Made by a program: the position numbers and the translations under genes. This document shows positions 1 through 5,371 of a DNA stretch of 7,192 nucleotides, in pieces (positions within the stretch are counted from its first letter, which is position 1; the number at the start of each line of letters is the position of its first letter). The stretch covers positions 1-7,192 of the forward strand of contig DUMX01000038.1 in the NCBI GenBank assembly GCA_012839665.1. The letters are read 5' to 3'. The notes below the pieces were generated by a model. The model saw only the letters and a program-made list of their open reading frames with translations, had not been told where the DNA came from and ran no database searches. The stretch is from Gelria sp. (GTDB lineage: Bacteria > Bacillota > Syntrophomonadia > Syntrophomonadales > Syntrophomonadaceae).

Positions 1-2
1 CC

Positions 3-1151
3 GAAAGACTCGCCCATCCTTTCAAGTATGCAGGAATGCTGAATGAGAACAACAAAATTGCGCAGGAATTACAGGTAATATCTGATGAATTCCTGGGTCA
101 AGCTGAATCTATTGCTACGTCTGCGGAGCAAATCCTGGCTGCTATCGAACAATCAGTTAAAGCGGTAGATGAACAAGGTAGGGCTCTGGATGAAGTTAAC
201 ATTGCTACTCAGGAACTGGCAGAGATGTCCGAGGAACTAAAAAATTCCACTGATATTAGTAAATCAGCTGAAGAAGTGGCCGCTACTGCCGAAGAACTAT
301 CTGCTAACATTGAAGAACTGAGTACATCAGCTATGCAGGTAGCCGGGGCATTGAACCAGATGGCGGACGGAGCCCAGACAGTAAATAACGAGGGTGTCAG
401 GGCAATTGCTACGGCGGAAAATGCCCAGGAGAAGATTGAAGAACTGATCAGAACAGCCGGACAAGCGGGGGAGATTTTCGAGGATATTGGGCAAAACCTG
501 GACGATTCCCGGGTAATGGCCGCAGAAGTCTGGCAGAAATTGAAGGAATCTATAAAATCTTATGATAAAACTAATAATGCCATCGGAGCTTTGCAGGAAA
601 AGATTCGCCAGATAGAAAAGATTGTAGATACTATTGAAAATGTTTCTATTCAGACTAATATGCTGGCTGTAAACGGCTTTATAGAAGCCGCCACTGCCGG
701 AGAACACGGCCGGGGTTTCTCCGTAGTAGCCGGAGATATCAGGAACCTGGCTACCGAATCCGCCGAAAATGCGGATAAAATCAAGGATTTAGTTCAGGAT
801 ATCCAGATGCAAATGGGTAAAGTGTTTATGGAAATAGCCCAGTCGGAATCAGCTTCCCGTAAAGCTAATGAAGTAGCTGCGTTAGGTGCTCAGAAAAACG
901 AAGCAGTAACTAGGAATTTGGATAATATTAACCAGGAGCGTGAGGTTGTGAAAAAACATATTCAGGAAAGCCAGCAGGCTATAGCTGAAGATGTCCGGGA
1001 AGCGAAACAGGTTACTGATATCGTTAGTATTGCTACCCAACAAGTAGAGCAGGCTTCTCGGATAGCACAGGAACAGGCCAAGGCTATCAATGAATTGGCT
1101 AACTCCATTGAAGAGATTGCATCAATAGCTGATGAAATGCAGACTAACTAG
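3..1151 (+). CDS. Methyl-accepting chemotaxis protein, C-terminal part (5' end outside window)
   Basis: Cytoplasmic signalling part of a chemoreceptor, which controls CheA through CheW. The frame is open back to the window edge. The ATG at 36 has no well-spaced ribosome binding site, so the gene is taken as 5'-truncated. Numbered from that ATG, 371 residues are visible, nearly all helical coiled coil with no membrane segment. Residues 75-100 form a methylation helix; SANIEELSTS (89-98) fits the [ASTG][ASTG]xx[EQ][EQ]xx[ASTG][ASTG] consensus. The hairpin tip lies at about 200-240, with IQTNMLAVN and AGEHGRGF. The returning helix ends in a second Glu-rich patch, IEEIASIADEM. The last residues are MQTN, so there is no NWETF-like CheR tether. 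Tip residues usually Ala and Arg are Phe215 and Thr220. The sensor region and ligand are not visible. MCP identity is secure; whether it is a membrane or soluble receptor cannot be told. Confidence 0.95.
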   Translation, partial: ERLAHPFKYAGMLNENNKIAQELQVISDEFLGQAESIATSAEQILAAIEQSVKAVDEQGRALDEVNIATQELAEMSEELKNSTDISKSAEEVAATAEELSANIEELSTSAMQVAGALNQMADGAQTVNNEGVRAIATAENAQEKIEELIRTAGQAGEIFEDIGQNLDDSRVMAAEVWQKLKESIKSYDKTNNAIGALQEKIRQIEKIVDTIENVSIQTNMLAVNGFIEAATAGEHGRGFSVVAGDIRNLATESAENADKIKDLVQDIQMQMGKVFMEIAQSESASRKANEVAALGAQKNEAVTRNLDNINQEREVVKKHIQESQQAIAEDVREAKQVTDIVSIATQQVEQASRIAQEQAKAINELANSIEEIASIADEMQTN

Positions 1152-1157
1152 AGGAGG
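1152..1157 (+). promoter_or_regulatory. Shine-Dalgarno AGGAGG right after the MCP stop
   Basis: A perfect AGGAGG begins at the base after the MCP stop codon. It lies 8 bases before a GTG at 1166. Such a strong site implies that a gene starts, or once started, here, but only 28 codons follow. Confidence 0.5.
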
Positions 1158-1165
1158 ATATAAGT

Positions 1166-1252
1166 GTGATTCTGCTGCAAAAACCGCTATTTGAATGCAA
1201 ACTAGTAAATATGTGGGCAAAAGGGATAGTGGGGTTAGAATTAAGAATTTAG
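1166..1252 (+). CDS. Doubtful 28-codon ORF with strong ribosome binding site; possible gene remnant
   Basis: A GTG start lies 8 bases after a perfect AGGAGG and 14 bases after the MCP stop codon. It opens a frame of 28 codons (MILLQKPLFECKLVNMWAKG, then IVGLELRI) ending in TAG. The last codons lie inside a heptamer tandem repeat, so the 3' end is repeat sequence rather than conserved protein. I recognise no domain or family. It could be a small peptide, the surviving start of a gene lost from the chemotaxis cluster, or chance. The ribosome binding site is the only positive evidence for translation. Confidence 0.2.
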   Translation: MILLQKPLFECKLVNMWAKGIVGLELRI

Positions 1253-1272
1253 AATTAAAAATTAAGAATTAG
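1235..1272 (+). repeat. AT-rich heptamer tandem repeat, consensus TTAAGAA
   Basis: A partial unit TTAGAA (1235-1240) is followed by four 7-base units: TTAAGAA (1241-1247), TTTAGAA (1248-1254), TTAAAAA (1255-1261) and TTAAGAA (1262-1268). A final partial TTAG ends the array. All units fit one consensus with one or two changes, so this is an imperfect tandem array. It lies in the only sizeable intergenic gap and overlaps the end of the doubtful short ORF at 1166-1252. It has no clear inverted repeat and does not look like a terminator. The rest of the gap (1273-1374) is AT-rich, with no convincing promoter or hairpin. Confidence 0.75.
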
Positions 1273-1360
1273 TATTGAAATAACTCCGTATTACTCTTTA
1301 TTTTAACCTTAAGTAAATCCGTGTTGTTCCCCAATTTGCAGTGGAACCAAGTTTTAATTG

Positions 1361-1366
1361 AGGAGG
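1361..1366 (+). promoter_or_regulatory. Ribosome binding site deciding the cheW start
   Basis: AGGAGG sits 8 bases before the ATG at 1375. The same frame is open back to a GTG at 1321, but that codon has no ribosome binding site. The extra 18 residues would also not resemble a CheW N-terminus. The ATG at 1375 is therefore chosen. Confidence 0.85.
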
Positions 1367-1374
1367 GATTTCTA

Positions 1375-2952
1375 ATGAAGAATGACCATATGTTCTCCTC
1401 TGAAGAAATGCAGCTAGTTACTTTTGTCCTGGGGAAGGAAAACTTCGGCATAGACATCATGAATGTACAGGAAATCATCCGGACACCGTCAATTACTGCC
1501 GTACCACAGGCACCGCCCTATGTAGAAGGGGTAACAAACTTGCGGGGGGAGATTTTGCCGGTACTGGATACTCGCATAAAATTCGGCATGGAGCAGGCCC
1601 AGCGCGATATTTCTAGCCGGGTAATTGTGGTGGACGTACAAGGAAAAAAAGCAGGACTCAGTGTTGATGCCGTATCAGAAGTTCTCCGGGTAGAGAGTGA
1701 CCGCATTGAAAAAACACCGGCTATGGCTACGGATATGGATATGAGTACTATTTCTGGCGTAGTTAAGATAAATGATGGCAAGAAACTGGTTATGATAGTG
1801 GAAGCCGGAAACTTCTGCAGTGTGGAGCAAACTGCAAGAAAAGAGATCCGGAGTCAAAATGCAGTTAAAGATGGTGGTAAACAGGAAGCAGAAAAGAAGA
1901 TAGATGAGGTACAATTAGTTTCTTTCCTGTTGGGGAATGAGGAGTTCGCCATAGAGATTGAGCATGTACGGGAAATAATCCGTTATCCCGAGATTGTAAA
2001 AGTCCCCAACCTGCCGGAATATATTAAAGGGGTAATTTCATTAAGAGATATCCTGATGCCGATTGTGGATATGCGTATCAAACTTGATACCGGAAATGAA
2101 GAGATAGATGATAGCACCCGGATAGTGGTAGTTGATGTTGATAATACTCGTATTGGTCTGGTGGTGGACCGGGTATATGAGGTTACCCGAATTGCCAAAG
2201 ATACCATTTTTGCTCCTCCCCAGGCCTTAAGCAGCGAAAGCGGCGAACAATTAAAGGGCATCGCCCGGGTAGATGGGGGTAAACGCATTATAATGCTACT
2301 TGACTCCCAAGAAATTATAAGTCAGGAAGAACTACAAGACATAGGCAGCCTGGAAAACGCCGAGGCTGGTACAGGAGAAGAAGAAATCTTGCTGGATGAA
2401 ATAGACGAGGAACAGATGGTGGTTTTCGGGTTAGCCGGGGAACAGTACGGGGTACGAATTACCCAGGTACAGGAGATTAATCGCCTGGAGAAGATTACCA
2501 GGGTTCCGCGTGCTCCCCGTTTCGTAGAAGGAGTTATTAACCTGCGTGGGGATGTTATACCCGTAATAGACTTGAGAAAACGTTTTGAGATTGAATTCAA
2601 GGAATATAACGAATTCACTCGGGTGATAGTAAGTGAGATTAACAATAAGAAAATTGGCATAATCGTTGACGAAGTTTTGGAAGTATTACGTATAGGGCGG
2701 CAGTTAGTAGAGGATGCACCTGATATTCTACAAGATCAGCAGATGCACAGGTTTATGGATGGTATTGCCAATCTGGAAAACCGTATGATTATGATGCTTA
2801 ACTTAGAAAATATATTGGTAGAAAAAGAGTGGCAAAGGCTAGAAGGCATGAAACCAGAAGCTAAGCCCAAGGCCAGGGCCAAACAACCTGAAACACCCAA
2901 GCTTAAAAAACAAGGCAGGGGCGAAAAGAATGATAAAGGTACTGATAGCTGA
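1375..2952 (+). CDS. cheW: Triple-domain CheW coupling protein
   Basis: Cytoplasmic adaptor that links receptors to CheA in the chemosensory array. The protein has 525 residues, about three times a normal CheW, with three CheW domains at roughly 12-150, 179-318 and 347-488. Each opens with the strand typical of the family (MQLVTFVLG, VQLVSFLLG, EQMVVFGLA) and carries the helix motif VQEIIR, VREIIR or VQEINR. The NLRG turn is intact in domains 1 (55-58) and 3 (389-392). In domain 2 it reads SLRD (222-225), which keeps the Arg and loses the Gly. Acidic linkers separate the domains. A Lys/Pro-rich tail (about 491-525) has no recognised fold. There is no CheA-like catalytic domain and no receiver, so this is neither CheA nor CheV. 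The 3' end overlaps cheB by 23 bases, which suggests translational coupling. Family assignment is very secure. Confidence 0.96.
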   Translation: MKNDHMFSSEEMQLVTFVLGKENFGIDIMNVQEIIRTPSITAVPQAPPYVEGVTNLRGEILPVLDTRIKFGMEQAQRDISSRVIVVDVQGKKAGLSVDAVSEVLRVESDRIEKTPAMATDMDMSTISGVVKINDGKKLVMIVEAGNFCSVEQTARKEIRSQNAVKDGGKQEAEKKIDEVQLVSFLLGNEEFAIEIEHVREIIRYPEIVKVPNLPEYIKGVISLRDILMPIVDMRIKLDTGNEEIDDSTRIVVVDVDNTRIGLVVDRVYEVTRIAKDTIFAPPQALSSESGEQLKGIARVDGGKRIIMLLDSQEIISQEELQDIGSLENAEAGTGEEEILLDEIDEEQMVVFGLAGEQYGVRITQVQEINRLEKITRVPRAPRFVEGVINLRGDVIPVIDLRKRFEIEFKEYNEFTRVIVSEINNKKIGIIVDEVLEVLRIGRQLVEDAPDILQDQQMHRFMDGIANLENRMIMMLNLENILVEKEWQRLEGMKPEAKPKARAKQPETPKLKKQGRGEKNDKGTDS

Positions 2953-3982
2953 TGATTCCGCTTTGATGCGCAAAATGCTAAGAAAAATACTGGAGGCAGA
3001 CCCGGAAATTGAAGTTATAGCAGCTGCTCGGGACGGTAATGATGTGGTAGAAAAAGCCAGAGAGTACCTGCCTGACGTGGTTACTATGGATGTTAATATG
3101 CCGGGACAAGATGGTATTACCGCCTTGCAGTATATTGTTGATGAAAAGATATGTCCCGTGGTCATGGTGTCATCTCTAACCCAGGAAGGGGCAGTAACCA
3201 CCTTCGAAGCTCTGGAATTGGGGGCATTTGATTTTATTGCCAAACCGGGAGGAACTGTTTCTAGCAATTTAGAAAGTGTTGCCGGGGAATTACTAAGCAA
3301 GGTCAAATTGGCAGCTAACCTCAAAGATAATAGCAGGATAGCGGAGCGTTTATCTCGTAGCCAAAAAAAACCGGGAACGAGGCTAAAAACTTATTCCGGA
3401 GGCGGTAAAGCAACAAAGGCAGTAGCTATGGGTATCTCTACTGGAGGCCCCAAAGTTATTTACGAAGTTTTACCCTTACTACCTCCGGATATCAATGCTG
3501 CATTCTTTTTAGTACAGCATATGCCGGCTAATTTCACCTCCACTTATGTAAATCGGCTTAATGCAGCTTGCCAGTTGGAGGTAGTAGAGGCTCAAGCCGG
3601 GATGAAGGTGGAAAAGGGAGTATTATACGTAGGTGGTGGGGGACGTCATCTCAATTTGGTCCAGACTACAACTGGAGATGTCATGATACGTCTGGGCAGT
3701 AAGCCTGACCATTTATTTATGCCCTCGGTAAGTGTAATGATGGAATCAGTCTTAAAGGTGTATGGTGAACGGACCATAGGAGTTATAATGACCGGGATGG
3801 GAACCGACGGTGCTGATGCTATGGTAAATATTCGCAAAGCCGGAGGAATTACTATAGCCGAATCTGAAGAAAGTGCTATTGTAAACGGCATGCCGGGTGA
3901 AACGGTTAAACGCGGTGGTGCCGAAATAGTAGTACCTATATGGAACATTGCTCGCGAGGTAATAAAAGCTGTTAGTCGTTAA
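2930..3982 (+). CDS. cheB: CheB, protein-glutamate methylesterase/glutamine deamidase
   Basis: Removes methyl groups from receptor glutamates, and deamidates receptor glutamines, to provide adaptation. It is activated by phosphorylation from CheA. The 350 residues are a normal length. An N-terminal receiver (1-120) has the acidic pair Asp8/Asp9, phosphorylation site Asp54 in TMDVNMP, switch residue Ser81 and Lys105 in AKPGG. A basic linker (about 125-163) leads to the methylesterase domain. The catalytic triad is complete: Ser170 in GISTGGP, His197 in QHMPANF and Asp293 in MTGMGTDG. The ATG lies inside the end of cheW, with a modest AGGGG site (2917-2921) 8 bases upstream, so translation is probably coupled to cheW. 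Its substrates would include the MCP encoded upstream. CheR, the opposing methyltransferase, is not in the window. Confidence 0.97.
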   Translation: MIKVLIADDSALMRKMLRKILEADPEIEVIAAARDGNDVVEKAREYLPDVVTMDVNMPGQDGITALQYIVDEKICPVVMVSSLTQEGAVTTFEALELGAFDFIAKPGGTVSSNLESVAGELLSKVKLAANLKDNSRIAERLSRSQKKPGTRLKTYSGGGKATKAVAMGISTGGPKVIYEVLPLLPPDINAAFFLVQHMPANFTSTYVNRLNAACQLEVVEAQAGMKVEKGVLYVGGGGRHLNLVQTTTGDVMIRLGSKPDHLFMPSVSVMMESVLKVYGERTIGVIMTGMGTDGADAMVNIRKAGGITIAESEESAIVNGMPGETVKRGGAEIVVPIWNIAREVIKAVSR

Positions 3983-4015
3983 AAATGAGTACGGAAGTGT
4001 CAAAAAAACTCTATC

Positions 4016-4021
4016 AGGAGG
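4016..4021 (+). promoter_or_regulatory. Ribosome binding site deciding the cheY start
   Basis: AGGAGG (extending to AGGAGGT) lies 8 bases before the ATG at 4030. An earlier in-frame ATG at 3985, 3 bases after the cheB stop, has no ribosome binding site. It would add 15 residues not typical of a receiver protein. Confidence 0.85.
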
Positions 4022-4029
4022 TTGATAAC

Positions 4030-4419
4030 ATGAAGGGTTTACGTATGGATGGAACTGCAATCAAGGTTATGGCGGTAGATGATTCCCCGATTACGCGCAA
4101 GATGATTAAGAAGGCTCTGGAACCGGAGGGATTTGCAGTTATCGGTGAAGCGGCCAATGGTAAAGACGCGGTGGAACTGTATCATGAAATTAAGCCGGAT
4201 GTCATTACTATGGATGTAACTATGCCTATAATGGACGGATTACAAGCTGCCCAGGCCATTAAAGAACAAAACCCGGCTCAGAAAATAATAATGCTCAGCG
4301 CTATGAGTGATAATGACATAGTTGCTGAAGCCAGGGGGTGGGGTATAGTTCATTTCTGTGCCAAACCATTTAAACCGGAGGAAATAGTGAAAAAAGTATT
4401 GCAGGCAATTAATGAATAG
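4030..4419 (+). CDS. cheY: CheY-type single-domain response regulator
   Basis: Diffusible chemotaxis regulator: once phosphorylated by CheA it would bind the flagellar switch and change rotation. It has 129 residues in one receiver domain with no output domain. The acidic pair is Asp17/Asp18 in AVDDS, the phosphorylation site Asp62 in TMDVTMP, the switch hydroxyl Ser90 in MLSAMS and the conserved lysine Lys112 in AKPF. The aromatic position near Tyr106 of E. coli CheY is Phe109 in VHFCAKPF. About ten residues precede the first strand, a little longer than minimal CheY. The gene lies 47 bases after cheB and 10 bases before a CheX gene, whose product is the expected phosphatase for this protein. 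The context supports a chemotaxis role, but a receiver alone cannot prove the flagellar switch is the target. Confidence 0.92.
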   Translation: MKGLRMDGTAIKVMAVDDSPITRKMIKKALEPEGFAVIGEAANGKDAVELYHEIKPDVITMDVTMPIMDGLQAAQAIKEQNPAQKIIMLSAMSDNDIVAEARGWGIVHFCAKPFKPEEIVKKVLQAINE

Positions 4420-4424
4420 AGGTG
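4419..4424 (+). promoter_or_regulatory. Ribosome binding site favouring a GTG start for the first cheX
   Basis: GAGGTG overlaps the last base of the cheY stop codon, with 5 bases between it and the GTG at 4430. The other choice is an in-frame ATG at 4412 overlapping the end of cheY, which has only a weak upstream GCAGG. The GTG gives the N-terminus MDLNATIAPF, which matches the neighbouring paralogue's MDVKHINAFI in length and pattern. Confidence 0.7.
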
Positions 4425-4429
4425 GGAGA

Positions 4430-4906
4430 GTGGATTTAAACGCAACAATTGCTCCTTTTGTGCGGGCGAGTAATAATATTTTTAAAGAAATGTTTGATTT
4501 GAATATCCATAAAGGTCAGGCGGAAGCAGAAGAAGATAGCTTCACATCACAGGGCTTTACCGTAATGGTAGGATTAATCGGTGGTTGGGAAGGCTGGTTT
4601 TTTCTCGATATGAGCCAGGAAACAGCCTTAAAACTAGCAAGCATCATGGTTGGTGAAGATTACAGCAGCGTAGAAGATGAGGAAGTCTTACTGGCCGGTG
4701 CCGAAATTGCCAATATCATTGGTGGTAACGCTATTACTGATATAAATAACATTCATTCCGGGCTTAACATACGCTTAACCCCGCCCAGCGTTTTTGCCGG
4801 TAAGGATATGAGCATGTTTAATGTGCGGCTCAATGCTTGCTCCATTCTTTTGCAAACTGATGCTGGTAACGTAAAACTTAATGTAGTAATGAAGGAGAGG
4901 AAGTAG
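4430..4906 (+). CDS. cheX: CheX-type CheY-P phosphatase, first copy
   Basis: Predicted to dephosphorylate CheY-P and end the signal, the role CheZ has in enteric bacteria. The protein has 158 residues, normal for CheX, and no membrane segment. The active-site helix is present once, with Glu92 and Asn95 in EIANIIGG (ExxNxxxG); in CheC/CheX proteins these two residues act on the receiver phosphate. One such helix at this length points to CheX rather than CheC, which usually has two. Later segments also fit, including LTPPSVFAG (116-124). The strand at 49-60 is odd: LIGGWEGWFFLDM is rich in aromatics, whereas the next paralogue has LVGDIRGNVVLSM. The GTG start is 10 bases after cheY, and the next cheX begins 3 bases after the stop. 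Family is secure; phosphatase activity is inferred. Confidence 0.9.
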   Translation: MDLNATIAPFVRASNNIFKEMFDLNIHKGQAEAEEDSFTSQGFTVMVGLIGGWEGWFFLDMSQETALKLASIMVGEDYSSVEDEEVLLAGAEIANIIGGNAITDINNIHSGLNIRLTPPSVFAGKDMSMFNVRLNACSILLQTDAGNVKLNVVMKERK

Positions 4907-4909
4907 CTT

Positions 4910-5371
4910 ATGGATGTTAAACATATTAATGCCTTTATTACTGGTCTCATGGAAGTAACAAGTATGCTGGGTATTGACAGTTTGACCCGGACTGCTTTAA
5001 ATGCACGGGAAAATCTTAAGACCGAAAATGAAGTTAATATCATTATCGGACTGGTTGGGGATATCAGGGGCAATGTGGTTTTATCCATGCAAGAAAAAAC
5101 TGCCATGAATGTCGCTTCTAAAATGATGGGAGGCCTGCCAGTTAATGAGTTTGATCTCATATCTAAAAGTGCTCTTTGTGAGCTAACTAATATGGTAAGT
5201 GGCAGGAGTGCCAGTGAACTCGAAAAAATCGGGGTTTTAACCAACATTACCCCTCCTACCCTGATTCATGGTAGTAATCTGATTTCCCTGATAAGCCAGG
5301 TAGAGACCCTGGTGGTCAAGTTCACTGCCGAAGAAGGGGTTATAGAATTAAACATCGCCACCGAAAACTAA
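4910..5371 (+). CDS. cheX: CheX-type CheY-P phosphatase, second copy
   Basis: A second CheX-like protein of 153 residues, adjacent to the first and clearly its paralogue. Both start with MD(L/V) and a helix, have GL(I/V)G followed by a strand and an ExxNxxxG helix, and carry TPP with a Gly about five residues on. The active-site residues are Glu91 and Asn94 in ELTNMVSG. The strand at 47-60 (GLVGDIRGNVVLSM) is closer to usual CheX sequences than that of the first copy. A ribosome binding site, AAGGAGAGG (4892-4900), lies inside the end of the preceding gene, and the gap is 3 bases, so the two are surely co-transcribed. The two could form heterodimers or serve different receivers. The stop codon abuts that of the convergent response regulator gene with no base between. 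Confidence 0.9.
   Translation: MDVKHINAFITGLMEVTSMLGIDSLTRTALNARENLKTENEVNIIIGLVGDIRGNVVLSMQEKTAMNVASKMMGGLPVNEFDLISKSALCELTNMVSGRSASELEKIGVLTNITPPTLIHGSNLISLISQVETLVVKFTAEEGVIELNIATEN

Noticed and set aside
1195..1272. Second short frame in the gap (MQTSKYVGKR, then repeat-derived codons)
   Set aside because: It has no ribosome binding site, and much of it is translation of the heptamer array.
1275..1302. Possible sigma-A promoter before cheW (TTGAAA, 16 bases, TTTATT)
   Set aside because: The -10 element matches only 4 of 6 positions in very AT-rich DNA, where such matches are expected by chance.
1326..1340. Possible sigma-54 promoter with TTGCA at 1336
   Set aside because: The GG expected 10 bases before the GC is missing (GT at 1326-1327), so the -24 element fails.
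2839..3324. Long - strand open frame opposite the cheW/cheB junction
   Set aside because: It lies antisense to two clear chemotaxis genes and its product has low-complexity Ser/Ala/Ile composition with no recognisable domain.
3985..4029. Upstream ATG extending CheY by 15 residues
   Set aside because: It has no ribosome binding site, whereas a perfect AGGAGG sits 8 bases before the ATG at 4030.
4412..4429. Upstream ATG extending the first CheX by six residues
   Set aside because: It has only a weak site, and the extra residues do not align with the paralogue. It cannot be fully excluded.
4753..5247. Long - strand open frame opposite the two cheX genes
   Set aside because: It is antisense to two well-supported genes, with no recognised motif. 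It is best explained as a coding shadow.
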